DNA of 64,000 nt from Streptococcaceae bacterium. GTDB taxonomy: Bacteria; Bacillota; Bacilli; Lactobacillales; Streptococcaceae. The DNA is taken from contig CABIZZ010000004.1 of assembly GCA_902363395.1 (NCBI GenBank), forward strand, positions 23,767-87,766, in the 5' to 3' direction. The translations under genes and the position numbers were made by a program. Below, piece by piece: positions 46,735 to 56,821 of the stretch. Every line of letters starts with the position of its first letter. The stretch's first letter is position 1. The notes under the pieces are model-generated. The model had not been told where the DNA came from, did not search any database, and saw only the letters and a list, made by a program, of their open reading frames with translations.

Positions 46735-46763
46735 TTGACTTTATTATGAAAACGTTTTATAAT
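46735..46763 (+). promoter_or_regulatory. manLMN promoter with cre site
   Basis: TTGACT (46735-46740), 17-bp spacer and TATAAT (46758-46763) form a near-consensus promoter. Within it, ATGAAAACGTTTTAT (46746-46760) matches the cre consensus TGAAAACGTTTTCA except at the end. CcpA binding here would directly compete with polymerase. Confidence 0.75.
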
Positions 46764-46826
46764 AGATAAGCTTAAAGTTTTCTTAAACTGAAAGTCAAAC
46801 AAATTTTATAAGGAGGAATGTCAATA

Positions 46827-47816
46827 ATGAGTATTGGTATCATTATTGCTAGCCACGGTGAATTTGCAGCTGGAATCCACCAATCCGGCTCGATGATCTT
46901 TGGGGATCAAGAGAAAGTTCAAGTGGTTACGTTCATGCCAAGTGAAGGCCCAGATGATCTCTATGCTAAATTCAATGCTGCTGTTGCCGCATTTGATGCA
47001 GAAGATGAAATCTTGGTTTTGGCTGACCTTTGGAGTGGTTCTCCATTTAACCAAGCGAGTCGCGTTATGGGTGAAAATCCAGATCGTAAATTTGCGATCA
47101 TCACAGGATTGAACCTTCCGATGTTGATTCAAGCTTATACTGAACGTTTGATGGATGCAACTGCTGGTGTTGATCAAGTTGCTGCAAACATCATCAAAGA
47201 ATCTAAAGATGGAATCAAAGCTCTTCCAGAAGAATTGAATCCAGTCGAAGAAGCAAGCACTGCTTCAGCTGCTCCTGTTGCCCAAGCCGCTATTCCAGAA
47301 GGAACAGTAATCGGTGATGGAAAACTCAAGATTAATCTTGCCCGCTTAGATACTCGTCTACTTCACGGACAAGTCGCAACTGCTTGGACACCTGATTCAA
47401 AAGCGGATCGAATCATCGTAGCTTCAGACTCAGTTGCCAAAGATGAGCTCCGTAAAGAGTTGATCAAGCAAGCAGCACCGAATGGTGTGAAAGCAAACGT
47501 TGTCCCAATTCAAAAATTGATCGACGTTGCAAAAGATCCACGCTTTGGTGAAACACATGCTTTGATCTTGTTTGAAACACCTCAAGATGCCCTTCGTGCC
47601 ATCGAGGGTGGTGTTCCGATTAAAACCTTGAACGTTGGTTCAATGGCCCACTCAACTGGTAAAACCATGGTTAACAATGTCTTGTCAATGGACAAAGAGG
47701 ATGTGGCTACATTTGAAAAAATGCGTGATCTTGGAGTGGAATTTGATGTCCGTAAAGTACCAAATGACTCTAAGAAAGATTTGTTTGACTTAATTAACAA
47801 AGCTAACGTTCAATAA
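46827..47816 (+). CDS. manL: PTS mannose/glucose transporter EIIAB subunit
   Basis: A 329-residue two-domain protein. The EIIA domain (about 1-130) carries the phospho-acceptor His in [13 protein letters not shown]; an Ala/Glu-rich linker (about 135-160) leads to EIIB, with the second phospho-His in [16 protein letters not shown]. It passes phosphate from HPr to sugar during glucose, mannose and glucosamine uptake. The start at 46827 is chosen because AAGGAGG is only 2 nt before the first ATG at 46818 but well spaced for the second. Confidence 0.96.
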   Translation: MSIGIIIASHGEFAAGIHQSGSMIFGDQEKVQVVTFMPSEGPDDLYAKFNAAVAAFDAEDEILVLADLWSGSPFNQASRVMGENPDRKFAIITGLNLPMLIQAYTERLMDATAGVDQVAANIIKESKDGIKALPEELNPVEEASTASAAPVAQAAIPEGTVIGDGKLKINLARLDTRLLHGQVATAWTPDSKADRIIVASDSVAKDELRKELIKQAAPNGVKANVVPIQKLIDVAKDPRFGETHALILFETPQDALRAIEGGVPIKTLNVGSMAHSTGKTMVNNVLSMDKEDVATFEKMRDLGVEFDVRKVPNDSKKDLFDLINKANVQ

Positions 47817-47843
47817 CCGATTACTTACGAAAGGATTTTAAAC

Positions 47844-48647
47844 ATGTCTATTATTTCTATGGTATTAGTGGTCGTTGTTGCCTTCTTAGCAGGTCTTGAA
47901 GGTATCCTTGACCAATTCCAATTCCACCAACCACTTGTTGCTTGTACCTTAATCGGTTTGGTAACAGGTAACTTGACTGCCGGTGTTATGCTTGGTGGTT
48001 CCCTTCAATTACTTGCACTTGGCTGGGCCAACATTGGTGCCGCAGTTGCACCCGATGCTGCTCTTGCGTCAGTTGCTGCTGCGATTATCTTGGTTCTTGG
48101 TGGTGACTTTAGCTCTAAAGGAATCGCTGTGGCTCAAGGTGTAGCTATTCCACTTGCAGTTGCTGGTCTTTTCTTGACCATGATCGTCCGTACTCTCTCC
48201 GTTGGTTTGGTCCACACTGCCGACGCTGCTGCTAAAAAAGGTGATATCAAAGGCGTAGAACGCGCTCACTTTGTAGCACTTCTCCTTCAAGGTCTTCGTA
48301 TCGCCATTCCTGCAGCCCTTCTTTTGATGATCCCTGCTGACACTGTTAAAGGTGCTCTTGAAGCGATGCCTGCTTGGTTGTCAGACGGTATGCAAATCGG
48401 TGGTGGTATGGTCGTTGCCGTTGGTTACGCCATGGTTATCAACATGATGGCAAGCCGTGAAGTTTGGCCATTCTTTGCCATTGGTTTTGCTCTTGCTGCT
48501 GTTAGCCAATTGACCTTGATTGCTCTTGGTGCAATTGGTGTTGCCCTTGCCTTGATCTACCTTTCTCTCTCTAAGAAAGGTGGCAATGGAGGTGGCGGAG
48601 TTGCTACTTCTAATGACCCAATCGGCGATATCCTTGAAGACTATTAA
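47844..48647 (+). CDS. manM: PTS mannose/glucose transporter EIIC subunit
   Basis: A 267-residue membrane subunit of the mannose-family PTS with several helices. LVVVVAFLAGLEGILDQFQFHQPLVACTLIGL and GGSLQLLALGWANIGAAVAPDAALASVAAA are hallmarks of the EIIC-Man family. It forms the sugar channel with ManN; the pair is also the receptor of some class IIa bacteriocins. It lies 27 bp after manL. Confidence 0.96.
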   Translation: MSIISMVLVVVVAFLAGLEGILDQFQFHQPLVACTLIGLVTGNLTAGVMLGGSLQLLALGWANIGAAVAPDAALASVAAAIILVLGGDFSSKGIAVAQGVAIPLAVAGLFLTMIVRTLSVGLVHTADAAAKKGDIKGVERAHFVALLLQGLRIAIPAALLLMIPADTVKGALEAMPAWLSDGMQIGGGMVVAVGYAMVINMMASREVWPFFAIGFALAAVSQLTLIALGAIGVALALIYLSLSKKGGNGGGGVATSNDPIGDILEDY

Positions 48648-48665
48648 GAAAGGTGTGACACTATC

Positions 48666-49577
48666 ATGACTGAAAAATTACAATTATCTAAATCAGATCG
48701 TCAAAAAGTTTGGTGGCGTTCAACCTTCTTGCAAGGTTCTTGGAACTATGAACGGATGCAAAACTTGGGTTGGGCTTACTCATTGATCCCAGCTATCAAA
48801 AAACTTTACACGAAGAAAGAAGACCAAGCGGCTGCTCTTGAGCGTCACATGGAGTTCTTCAACACTCACCCATACGTAGCTGCTCCAATCATCGGGGTAA
48901 CTCTTGCCCTTGAAGAAGAAAAAGCAAATGGCGCTGCGATTGATGATGCCGCTATCCAAGGGGTTAAGATTGGTATGATGGGACCTTTGGCGGGTATCGG
49001 AGATCCTGTCTTCTGGTTTACAGTTCGTCCAATCCTTGGAGCTCTTGGTGCATCTCTTGCCTTGACAGGTAACATCCTTGGCCCACTCATCTTCTTTATT
49101 GCATGGAATGCGATTCGTATGTCCTTCTTGTGGTACACCCAAGAACTTGGATACAAAGCAGGTTCTGAAATTACCAAAGATATGTCTGGTGGGATCTTGC
49201 AAGATATCACTAAAGGAGCTTCTATCCTCGGAATGTTCATCCTTGCTGTCTTGGTAGAACGTTGGGTATCTATTAAATTCATCTTTAATGTTTCTTCTGT
49301 CAAATTAGACGACAAAGCTTATATCCACTGGGATAAACTTCCTGAAGGATACAAGGGTATCCAAGAAGCCTTCGCTCAAGTTGGTTCAGGTCTATCTCAA
49401 ACACCTGAAAAAGTTACGACTTTCCAACAAAACTTGGATTCATTGATTCCTGGTTTGATGGGATTGCTTCTTACTTTCGCTTGTATGTGGTTGCTTAAGA
49501 AGAAAGTATCTCCAATCACTATCATCATCGCCCTCTTTGTAATCGGTGTCTTGGCACACGTTGCTGGCTTGATGTAA
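48666..49577 (+). CDS. manN: PTS mannose/glucose transporter EIID subunit
   Basis: A 303-residue EIID protein. RSTFLQGSWNYERMQNLGWAYSLIPAIKKLY at the start, FFNTHPYVAAPIIGVTLALEE and IGMMGPLAGIGDPVFWFTVRPI are diagnostic; the C-terminal region has two helices. With ManM it forms the permease. It starts 18 bp after manM. Confidence 0.96.
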   Translation: MTEKLQLSKSDRQKVWWRSTFLQGSWNYERMQNLGWAYSLIPAIKKLYTKKEDQAAALERHMEFFNTHPYVAAPIIGVTLALEEEKANGAAIDDAAIQGVKIGMMGPLAGIGDPVFWFTVRPILGALGASLALTGNILGPLIFFIAWNAIRMSFLWYTQELGYKAGSEITKDMSGGILQDITKGASILGMFILAVLVERWVSIKFIFNVSSVKLDDKAYIHWDKLPEGYKGIQEAFAQVGSGLSQTPEKVTTFQQNLDSLIPGLMGLLLTFACMWLLKKKVSPITIIIALFVIGVLAHVAGLM

Positions 49578-49591
49578 TCAAAAATCAACTA

Positions 49592-49616
49592 AAAAGAAGG
49601 TTTCGGCCTTCTTTTT
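49592..49616 (+). terminator. Terminator after manN
   Basis: AAAAGAAGG and CCTTCTTTT form a 9-bp stem with TTTCGG loop, followed by a short T-run. DUF956 has its own extended -10 (TGATATAAT, 49621-49629) right after it. Confidence 0.7.
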
Positions 49617-49657
49617 ATTATGATATAATGGAATGAATAGAAATACAGGAGGATCAC

Positions 49658-50026
49658 ATGGCGCAATCACAGAATAAAACCGTGGAATTCCATACCACTG
49701 GTGTCTCTTATCTAGGTGTTGGTGGAAAGGTTGGAAAAATCTTAGTTGGAGATGTGGCTTTTGAATTTTACGCAGATGCTAATGTAGAAGACTACGTCCA
49801 AATTCCCTGGAAAGAAATCGAACAGATTGGAGCCAACGTATCCGGGCGTAAAATTAGCCGCCATTTTGAAATTTACACCAAGGAAAGCAAGTTCCTATTT
49901 GCTTCTAAAGACTCGGGGAAAATCTTAAAAATTGCCCGTCAACACCTTGGGAATGATAAAATTGTCAAGCTACCGACCTTGATCCAAACCATCGCAGCTA
50001 AAATTAAAAATCTATTTGCAAAATAG
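49658..50026 (+). CDS. manO: DUF956 protein (ManO-like) downstream of manLMN
   Basis: A 122-residue soluble protein of DUF956, with KTVEFHTTGVSYLGVGGKVGKI at the start and YVQIPWKEIEQIGANVSG in the middle, a GRAM/PH-like beta fold. Members accompany mannose PTS operons and are suspected regulators of man expression; the function is not proven. ACAGGAGGATCAC precedes the ATG. Its own promoter follows the manN terminator. Confidence 0.88.
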   Translation: MAQSQNKTVEFHTTGVSYLGVGGKVGKILVGDVAFEFYADANVEDYVQIPWKEIEQIGANVSGRKISRHFEIYTKESKFLFASKDSGKILKIARQHLGNDKIVKLPTLIQTIAAKIKNLFAK

Positions 50027-50044
50027 CTCCTTTTCTTGTATAAT
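50016..50044 (+). promoter_or_regulatory. Promoter of the serS T-box transcript
   Basis: TTGCAA (50016-50021), 17-bp spacer and TATAAT (50039-50044). It overlaps the end of the DUF956 gene. Confidence 0.7.
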
Positions 50045-50059
50045 AAACGAAAACGGATA

Positions 50060-50231
50060 AGTAAATTAAGGAAATCTTTCAGAAAGTCTGCGGTTGCTGT
50101 GAGCAGATAGAGGACTTAATTGAAATTCTACCGTTTATCAAAAAATTGAAGATCAAATCAAGTGCACACCTGTGAAGTTGGATGGAACCGTGGCCCTGCC
50201 ACTCCAACACTGTAACAGGTGTGCTTTTTGT
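50060..50231 (+). promoter_or_regulatory. T-box riboswitch (serine) upstream of serS
   Basis: GGATGGAACCGTG (50180-50192) is the T-box core with the antiterminator bulge. The competing terminator is GCACACCTG with CAGGTGTGC followed by TTTTTG at 50225-50230. Upstream Stem I contains GTCTGCGG...GCAGAT and a TCT in ATTCTACC that could be the serine specifier. The specifier assignment is tentative. Confidence 0.9.
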
Positions 50232-50244
50232 TAAAGGAGAAGCT

Positions 50245-51522
50245 ATGTTAGATATTAAACGAATTCGTACAGACTTTGATACAGTTGCTGAAAAATTAGC
50301 GACACGCGGTGTAGATGCTGCCATCTTGAACGAAATGAAAGAAATCGATGCCAAACGTCGTGACATCTTGGTCAAAGTAGAAAGCCTCAAGGCTGAGCGC
50401 AACACCGTATCTGCTGAAATCGCTCAAGCTAAGCGAAATAAAGAAAATGCAGATGATAAGATTGCTGCCATGCAAACTCTCTCTGCAGAAGTTAAAGCTC
50501 TTGATGCAGAATTGGCAGAAATCGATGCAAAATTGACAGAATTTACTACGACTCTTCCAAACATCCCTGCTGATAGCGTGCCTGTTGGAGCTGATGAAGA
50601 TGATAACGTAGAAGTTCGCCGTTGGGGAACTCCTCGCGAGTTTGACTTCGAACCTAAAGCTCACTGGGACCTTGGAGAAGACTTAGACATCCTTGACTGG
50701 GAACGTGGTGGAAAAGTCACTGGCGCTCGTTTCCTCTTCTACAAGGGGCTTGGAGCTCGCTTAGAACGTGCTATCTATAACTTTATGTTGGATGAGCATG
50801 GCAAGGAAGGATACACAGAAGTCATCACCCCTTACATGGTCAACCACGATTCTATGTTTGGTACTGGTCAATATCCAAAATTCAAAGAAGATACTTTTGA
50901 ACTCAGCGACACCAACTATGTCTTGATTCCAACCGCTGAAGTACCTCTGACCAACTACTACCGTGACGAAATCATCGATGGCAAGGATCTCCCAATCTAC
51001 TTTACTGCGATGAGCCCTTCTTTCCGTTCAGAAGCAGGTTCTGCTGGTCGTGACACTCGTGGTTTGATCCGTTTACACCAATTCCATAAGGTAGAAATGG
51101 TCAAATTTGCCAAACCGGAAGAATCATATGAAGAATTGGAAAAGATGACAGCCAACGCTGAAAACATCCTTCAAAAACTGAACCTTCCATATCGTGTCGT
51201 GGCTCTCTCAACAGGAGATATGGGCTTCTCAGCTGCTAAGACTTACGACTTGGAAGTTTGGATCCCTGCTCAAAACACCTACCGTGAAATTTCAAGCTGC
51301 TCAAACACTGAAGATTTCCAAGCACGTCGTGCTCAAATCCGTTACCGTGATGAAGCAGATGGTAAGGTTAAACTTCTCCACACCTTGAATGGTTCTGGAT
51401 TGGCTGTTGGACGTACAGTGGCAGCTATTCTTGAAAACTATCAAAACGAAGATGGTTCTGTAACTATTCCTGAAGTCCTTCGTCCATACATGGGTGGAGC
51501 TGAAGTCATCGCACCAAAATAA
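50245..51522 (+). CDS. serS: Seryl-tRNA synthetase
   Basis: A 425-residue class II synthetase. [18 protein letters not shown] begins the N-terminal antiparallel coiled coil (about 30-100) that grips the long variable arm of tRNA-Ser; then class II motif 2 ([25 protein letters not shown]) and motif 3 ([20 protein letters not shown]). The start at 50245 follows AAAGGAGAAGCT; an upstream in-frame ATG lies inside the T-box and is rejected. Confidence 0.97.
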   Translation: MLDIKRIRTDFDTVAEKLATRGVDAAILNEMKEIDAKRRDILVKVESLKAERNTVSAEIAQAKRNKENADDKIAAMQTLSAEVKALDAELAEIDAKLTEFTTTLPNIPADSVPVGADEDDNVEVRRWGTPREFDFEPKAHWDLGEDLDILDWERGGKVTGARFLFYKGLGARLERAIYNFMLDEHGKEGYTEVITPYMVNHDSMFGTGQYPKFKEDTFELSDTNYVLIPTAEVPLTNYYRDEIIDGKDLPIYFTAMSPSFRSEAGSAGRDTRGLIRLHQFHKVEMVKFAKPEESYEELEKMTANAENILQKLNLPYRVVALSTGDMGFSAAKTYDLEVWIPAQNTYREISSCSNTEDFQARRAQIRYRDEADGKVKLLHTLNGSGLAVGRTVAAILENYQNEDGSVTIPEVLRPYMGGAEVIAPK

Positions 51523-51530
51523 AGTTTAAA

Positions 51531-51566
51531 AAAACTGAGACTTGCAAATTGCAAGCTCAGTTTTTT
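51531..51566. terminator. Bidirectional terminator between serS and accA
   Basis: AAAACTGAG and CTCAGTTTT enclose CTTGC/GCAAG, a nearly perfect long stem with A-rich and T-rich flanks, serving convergent serS and accA. Confidence 0.85.
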
Positions 51567-52335
51567 AATATTTACGAAAACGTTGGTAACGTTGCTCTAG
51601 AAGTTCTTCGAGAGGCAAGGCTTGTAGCTCCTTCAATTCTGCTTTGATTTCCTTCTTCACTTGAGCTAGTAATTCGCCATTAGAAAAACCATGCTCCGGA
51701 ATCACCTTGTCCACAATATCCATATTCAACAACTCATGCGAAGTAATCTTCATCAATTCAGCTGCTTCCATGGCACGGCTTCCGTCTTTCCAGAGAATAG
51801 AGGCAAATCCTTCTGGACTCAGAACTGCATAGATGGAGTTCTCTAGCATCCAGACCTTGTCTGCTACAGCTAAAGCAAGAGCCCCACCTGAGCCACCTTC
51901 TCCGATGATAATCGCGATAATCGGAACTTTTAAGTCACTCATTTCCATGAGGTTGCGGGCAATAGCCTCACCCTGTCCCCGCTCTTCAGCACCAACACCC
52001 GGATAAGCACCCGCAGTGTTGATGAAGGTTACTACTGGACGACCAAATTTCTCCGCCTGTTTCATCAGACGCAAGGCTTTTCGATAACCTTCTGGGTGGG
52101 GTTGGCCAAAGTTTCGACTGAGGTTGTCCTGAAGATTCTTTCCCTTTTGAATACCGACAACCGTCACCGCTTGATCCCCTAACCAGCCAATTCCGCCAAT
52201 CACTGCACCGTCATCTCGGAAATTCCGATCTCCATGTAATTCGATAAAATTATCAAAAATTCCATGTGCATAATCGAGAGCTGTCAAACGTCCTTGGTCA
52301 CGAGCTTCTTTAATAATTTGTGTTATTCTTGTCAT
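51565..52335 (-). CDS. accA: Acetyl-CoA carboxylase carboxyltransferase alpha subunit
   Basis: A 256-residue crotonase-fold subunit that, with AccD, transfers CO2 from carboxybiotin to acetyl-Co[48 protein letters not shown] and [16 protein letters not shown] are diagnostic. It lacks the N-terminal extension of the Escherichia protein, as usual for streptococci. It is the last gene of the fab cluster and overlaps accD by one base (TAATG). Confidence 0.96.
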   Translation of the reverse strand: MTRITQIIKEARDQGRLTALDYAHGIFDNFIELHGDRNFRDDGAVIGGIGWLGDQAVTVVGIQKGKNLQDNLSRNFGQPHPEGYRKALRLMKQAEKFGRPVVTFINTAGAYPGVGAEERGQGEAIARNLMEMSDLKVPIIAIIIGEGGSGGALALAVADKVWMLENSIYAVLSPEGFASILWKDGSRAMEAAELMKITSHELLNMDIVDKVIPEHGFSNGELLAQVKKEIKAELKELQALPLEELLEQRYQRFRKY

Positions 52336-53195
52336 TACTTCCCTCCATGAAAGGCTAACAAGTCTGCGATTGTTGAACGCATCTCACTACGCTGGACAAT
52401 CACATCCACAAAGCCATGCTCCTGCAAAAATTCAGCCTTTTGGAAATTATCCGGTAACTGTTCCCGTACAGTAGACTCGATCACTCGTCGACCTGCAAAT
52501 CCCACAAGGGCCTGGCTCTCTGCAATGATAATATCCCCTTCCATTGCAAACGACGCCGTTACCCCACCTGTTGTTGGGTCTGTTAGAACTGTCAGATAAA
52601 ACAAGCCTGCTTTTGAGTGTCTTTGAACAGCTGCAGAGATTTTAGCCATCTGCATCAAACTGACGATTCCTTCTTGCATCCGAGCGCCACCAGAAGCGGT
52701 AAAGAGCACAACTGGGAGCTTTTCTTCTGTCGCCAATTCAAATAGACGCGTAATCTTTTCACCGACCACAGAGCCCATAGAAGCCATGATGAAATTAGAA
52801 TCCATAATACCAAGAGCCACTTGATGCCCCCCGATCTTTGCAGTTCCTGTTAGCACAGCTTCATCAAGTCCTGTCAATTCACGAACAGCCGCCAATTTCT
52901 TCTTGTAGTTTGGAAACTTAAGCGGGTCCTTGGTCTCAATACCCGTAAACAGTTCAATAAAGCTTCCTGGATCAATCGTCAATTGAAGTCGCTCAACCGC
53001 AGAGATGCGGAAGGTATAACCACACTTAGGACACAGACGTTCACTTCCCAGATCCTTTTGGTAAATCGTATGTTTACAGCCCGGACACTGAGAAAACAAC
53101 TCATCTGGAACCTCTGGTTTTGGCTGAGGTGCTTCAATGGCCGACCGATTGGGATTAATTCGAATGTACTTATCTTTTTTAGAAAATAAAGCCAT
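52335..53195 (-). CDS. accD: Acetyl-CoA carboxylase carboxyltransferase beta subunit
   Basis: A 286-residue subunit with an N-terminal zinc finger ([10 protein letters not shown]...LCPKCGYTF, about residues 37-60) and the crotonase fold with [20 protein letters not shown] and [17 protein letters not shown]. The start [14 protein letters not shown] at 53195 has AAGGAGAAG before it and is preferred over an upstream in-frame ATG. It lies 88 bp after accC; that gap holds a large inverted repeat. Confidence 0.96.
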   Translation of the reverse strand: MALFSKKDKYIRINPNRSAIEAPQPKPEVPDELFSQCPGCKHTIYQKDLGSERLCPKCGYTFRISAVERLQLTIDPGSFIELFTGIETKDPLKFPNYKKKLAAVRELTGLDEAVLTGTAKIGGHQVALGIMDSNFIMASMGSVVGEKITRLFELATEEKLPVVLFTASGGARMQEGIVSLMQMAKISAAVQRHSKAGLFYLTVLTDPTTGGVTASFAMEGDIIIAESQALVGFAGRRVIESTVREQLPDNFQKAEFLQEHGFVDVIVQRSEMRSTIADLLAFHGGK

Positions 53196-53218
53196 CAACT
53201 TCTCCTTACTTGGTAAAA

Positions 53219-53278
53219 GAACTTTGTAATTGTGCGCGTTCATTCCTTGTGAAAATGAATCTCACATTTACAAAGTTC
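53219..53278. repeat. Inverted repeat in the accC-accD gap
   Basis: GAACTTTGTAA (53219-53229) and TTACAAAGTTC (53268-53278) are a perfect 11-bp inverted repeat; inside, TTCATT and AATGAA form a second small stem. It sits between two cotranscribed genes and lacks a T-run, so it is not a normal terminator. FabT-box resemblance is weak. Confidence 0.7.
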
Positions 53279-53283
53279 ATTGC

Positions 53284-54651
53284 TTATTGATTTTTCTGAT
53301 AATTTGGTAAAAATGTCTCCATCAGAAAGGCGGTATCGTAATCACCAGCAATCACATTCGAATCTGAAATCAAATCCAATTGGAAATCACTGTTGGTCAT
53401 TACACCGTCAATTTCCAACTCATAGAGGGCGCGTTGCATCTTCATCAAGGCATCGAAACGATTCTCTCCATGGACAATGATTTTGGCAATCATACTATCG
53501 TAGTAAGGTGGAATCGTATAGCCAGGGTAGACAGCTGAATCCACGCGCAAGCCGACTCCTCCACTTGGAAGATAGAGATTGGTGATTTTTCCTGGACTTG
53601 GTGCAAAGTTAAAGGCAGGATTTTCTGCATTGATCCGGCATTCAATGGCATGGCCAGAAATTTGAATATCTTCTTGACGAACAGTCAATTCTTGCCCAGC
53701 AGCAATTTTAATTTGCTCTTTCACGATATCAATTCCTGTGACAAATTCTGTCACGGGATGCTCGACTTGAACCCGAGTGTTCATCTCCATGAAGTAAAAT
53801 TCGCCTTTACCTTCATCGTAAAGAAACTCGATTGTCCCCGCATTTTCATAGCCAACAGATTCTGCTGCTCGGACAGCTGCAGATCCGATTTGGTCTCGAA
53901 TTGTCTTACCGATTGCTACGGATGGAGATTCTTCGAGAACCTTTTGGTTGTTTCTTTGAAGGGAACAATCCCGTTCACCCAAATGAACCACATGCCCAAA
54001 TTGGTCAGCCAAGATTTGAACTTCAATATGACGAGCTGGGTAGATGACACGTTCAAGGTACATAGCTCCATTTCCAAAGGCCGCCTTAGCTTCTGTCGAA
54101 GCAGATTCAAAAGCTGGGACTAGGTCTTCTGCCCGTTCTACTTTACGGATCCCTTTACCGCCTCCTCCAGCTGATGCCTTGAGCATGACAGGATAGCCAA
54201 TCCGATCGGCAACTTCCAAGGCTTCTTCAGCTGTATGAACTTCACCATCTGATCCTGGAATTACAGGTACACCTGCTTTTATCATTTGTGCTCGGGCATT
54301 AATTTTATCCCCCATCATATCCATGACAGATCCTGATGGTCCGATAAACTTAATCCCGACTTCCTCACACATGGTGGCAAACTTCGAATTTTCACTCAAA
54401 AATCCAAATCCTGGGTGAATCGCTTCTGATCCAGTCAAAACTGCTGCAGATAAAACAGCATTCATGTTCAAATAAGACTCGGTTGATTTGGCAGGCCCAA
54501 TACAAACTGCTTCATCCGCTAGTAAGGTATGCAAGGCTTCCTTATCAGCCGTTGAATAGACAGCGACTGTTTCAATTCCTAATTCACGAGCAGCTCGAAT
54601 AATCCGGACCGCAATTTCACCACGATTCGCGATTAAAATTTTTCGGAACAT
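53284..54651 (-). CDS. accC: Acetyl-CoA carboxylase biotin carboxylase subunit
   Basis: A 455-residue ATP-grasp enzyme that carboxylates the biotin of AccB. FRKILIANRGEIAVRIIRAARELGI at the start, the ATP-binding KASAGGGGKGIRKV, and EMNTRVQVEHPVTE are standard. The start at 54651 has GGGAGG 5 nt upstream. It lies 10 bp after fabZ. Confidence 0.97.
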   Translation of the reverse strand: MFRKILIANRGEIAVRIIRAARELGIETVAVYSTADKEALHTLLADEAVCIGPAKSTESYLNMNAVLSAAVLTGSEAIHPGFGFLSENSKFATMCEEVGIKFIGPSGSVMDMMGDKINARAQMIKAGVPVIPGSDGEVHTAEEALEVADRIGYPVMLKASAGGGGKGIRKVERAEDLVPAFESASTEAKAAFGNGAMYLERVIYPARHIEVQILADQFGHVVHLGERDCSLQRNNQKVLEESPSVAIGKTIRDQIGSAAVRAAESVGYENAGTIEFLYDEGKGEFYFMEMNTRVQVEHPVTEFVTGIDIVKEQIKIAAGQELTVRQEDIQISGHAIECRINAENPAFNFAPSPGKITNLYLPSGGVGLRVDSAVYPGYTIPPYYDSMIAKIIVHGENRFDALMKMQRALYELEIDGVMTNSDFQLDLISDSNVIAGDYDTAFLMETFLPNYQKNQ

Positions 54652-54661
54652 AGAAACCTCC

Positions 54662-55084
54662 CTAGTTACCAATTGCAAATGTTAGGGTCCCGCTAGCAGC
54701 TAATTTCCCATCGACTTCCGCTTTTGCTTCCACGACCGCAATCGAACCACGACGCTTGACAAAGGTAGCCGTCATTACGAGCTGATCTCCCGGAACGACT
54801 TGTTTTTTAAATTTAACCTTATCCATTCCAGCATAAAAGACTAATTTTCCTTTATTTTCTGGTTTGGATAATTCTAAGACACCAGCAGTTTGTGCCAAGG
54901 CTTCCATAATGAGGACACCTGGCATTACTGGGTAGCTTGGAAAGTGCCCATTAAAGAAGGGCTCATTGATCGTCACATTCTTAATGGCTACAATCGTATC
55001 CTCACTTGTTTCAAGGACGCGATCCACCAACAACATCGGATAGCGATGCGGAAGAGCCTCTTTAATAGCTTGAATATCGATCAT
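54662..55084 (-). CDS. fabZ: 3-hydroxyacyl-ACP dehydratase FabZ
   Basis: A 140-residue hotdog-fold dehydratase. The catalytic His is in [24 protein letters not shown] with the later Glu in the same helix. It removes water from 3-hydroxyacyl-ACP in each elongation round. It overlaps accB by 4 bp. Confidence 0.96.
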   Translation of the reverse strand: MIDIQAIKEALPHRYPMLLVDRVLETSEDTIVAIKNVTINEPFFNGHFPSYPVMPGVLIMEALAQTAGVLELSKPENKGKLVFYAGMDKVKFKKQVVPGDQLVMTATFVKRRGSIAVVEAKAEVDGKLAASGTLTFAIGN

Positions 55085-55569
55085 TTAATCCGTACCAATC
55101 CTTTCCCAAACTCAACCATTTCTTCATTTGAAACAAGGATTTCAGTGACAATTCCATCCTTTGGTGCAGGAACTTCGTTCATAACTTTCATCGCTTCAAT
55201 AATCAATAGGGTTTGGCCTTTTGAAACACTATCTCCAACCTGAACAAAAGCTGGTTTATCTGGACCTGAAGCTAAATAAGCTACACCAACAAGAGGACTT
55301 TCAACCACTTCCCCTTCTGCTGCTACTGCTGGACTTGCTTCAGGAGCTGGTGCTGAAGAAGCAACTGGTTCTTCTGCAAGAACAACAGGGCTCTCAACAG
55401 CAGGTGCCACTTCTTGAACTACAGGAGCCGGCGTAGCAGGTTGTGGGCTAGCTACACTGCCAGCATTTTTACTAAATGATAGCACATCCGTTGCATTTTG
55501 ATAGCTAAATTCACGAAGACTAGATTGGTCAAATTGACTCATTAGGTCTTTAATCTCTTGAATATTCAC
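55081..55569 (-). CDS. accB: Biotin carboxyl carrier protein AccB
   Basis: A 162-residue carrier: a short N-terminal part ([18 protein letters not shown]), a Pro/Ala/Val/Glu-rich linker (about 40-85) and the C-terminal biotinyl domain with EAMKVMNEV, where Lys is biotinylated by BirA. The start codon is GTG with GGGAGGGATAAA upstream. It lies one base after fabF and overlaps fabZ. Confidence 0.96.
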   Translation of the reverse strand: MNIQEIKDLMSQFDQSSLREFSYQNATDVLSFSKNAGSVASPQPATPAPVVQEVAPAVESPVVLAEEPVASSAPAPEASPAVAAEGEVVESPLVGVAYLASGPDKPAFVQVGDSVSKGQTLLIIEAMKVMNEVPAPKDGIVTEILVSNEEMVEFGKGLVRIK

Positions 55570-55570
55570 T

Positions 55571-56803
55571 TTATCCCTCCCAACGTTTAAAGGCTAAGAC
55601 AGCATTGTGTCCTCCAAATCCAAATGTATTGGAAATAGCAAAGGAAATCGGACGTTCTTGCCCTTCACCAAAGATGACATTGGCTTCAATATAATCTGAT
55701 AACTCTTGTGTTCCAGCAGTTTTTGGAACATATTGATGGCGAATTGCTTCAATCGTCGCAATAGCTTCAACTGCCCCTGCTGCTCCCAAGAGGTGACCTG
55801 TAAATGATTTTGTAGAAGATACTGGAACTTCTGTACCAAATACAGAAACGATTGCACCACTTTCTCCTTTTTCATTTGCTGGAGTAGAGGTACCATGGGC
55901 GTTGACATAATCAACTTGAGCTGGTTCAATTTCTGCCTCATCCAAAGCCAACTTCATAGCTTTAATAGCACCTTGACCTTCTGGATGTGGAGAAGTCATA
56001 TGGTAAGCATCACAAGTATTTCCGTAACCCACGACTTCAGCAAGAATGGTTGCACCACGTTTTTCAGCGTGTTCCAAACTTTCAAGTACCAACATTCCTG
56101 ATCCTTCCCCCATCACAAAACCATTCCGATCTTTATCAAATGGAATAGAAGCACGAGTTGGATCTTCTGTTGTTGAAAGAGCTGTTAGGGCTTGGAAACC
56201 GGCGATTGCAAATGGTGTAATAGAAGCTTCAGAACCACCGACCAACATCAAATCTTGGAAACCAAACTTGATAGCGCGGAAAGCATCCCCAATCGCATCA
56301 TTGGAAGAGGCACAAGCAGTATTGATCGATTTACAAATTCCATTAGCTCCAAAACGCATCGCAACATTACCAGATGCCATATTTGGCAAAGCTTTTGGAA
56401 GGGTCATTGGTTTGACACGTTTTGGTCCTTTTTCATGCAAACGAATCACTTGATCTTCGATTTCTTTGATACCACCAATACCAGAAGCAACAATGACACC
56501 AAAACGATCTTTATCAATAGCTTCTACATCTAAACCTGCATGATTCACAGCTTCTTGAGCGGCATACAAGGCATACAAAGAGTAGTTGTCAAAGCGGTTT
56601 GTATCTTTCTTGATAAAGTACTTATCAAATGGGAAATCTTGGATTTCAGCTGCATTATGAACAGCAAAGTCACTGTGGTCAAATTTTGTAATCGGACCAA
56701 TTCCAATCCTTCCTTCTTTTAAGCTGTTCCAAAATTCTTCTGGAGTGTTTCCGATTGGAGATGTCAAGCCATAGCCTGTTACAACAACACGATTTAATTT
56801 CAT
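55571..56803 (-). CDS. fabF: 3-oxoacyl-ACP synthase II FabF
   Basis: A 410-residue condensing enzyme of the elongation cycle. The active Cys is in INTACASSNDAIGDAFRAI and the two His in NAHGTSTPANE and SFTGHLLGAAGAVE; GFGGHNAVLAFKR closes the fold. It condenses malonyl-ACP with acyl-ACP. It follows fabG by 18 bp. Confidence 0.97.
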   Translation of the reverse strand: MKLNRVVVTGYGLTSPIGNTPEEFWNSLKEGRIGIGPITKFDHSDFAVHNAAEIQDFPFDKYFIKKDTNRFDNYSLYALYAAQEAVNHAGLDVEAIDKDRFGVIVASGIGGIKEIEDQVIRLHEKGPKRVKPMTLPKALPNMASGNVAMRFGANGICKSINTACASSNDAIGDAFRAIKFGFQDLMLVGGSEASITPFAIAGFQALTALSTTEDPTRASIPFDKDRNGFVMGEGSGMLVLESLEHAEKRGATILAEVVGYGNTCDAYHMTSPHPEGQGAIKAMKLALDEAEIEPAQVDYVNAHGTSTPANEKGESGAIVSVFGTEVPVSSTKSFTGHLLGAAGAVEAIATIEAIRHQYVPKTAGTQELSDYIEANVIFGEGQERPISFAISNTFGFGGHNAVLAFKRWEG

Positions 56804-56821
56804 TTCAAAACCTACCTCTTT

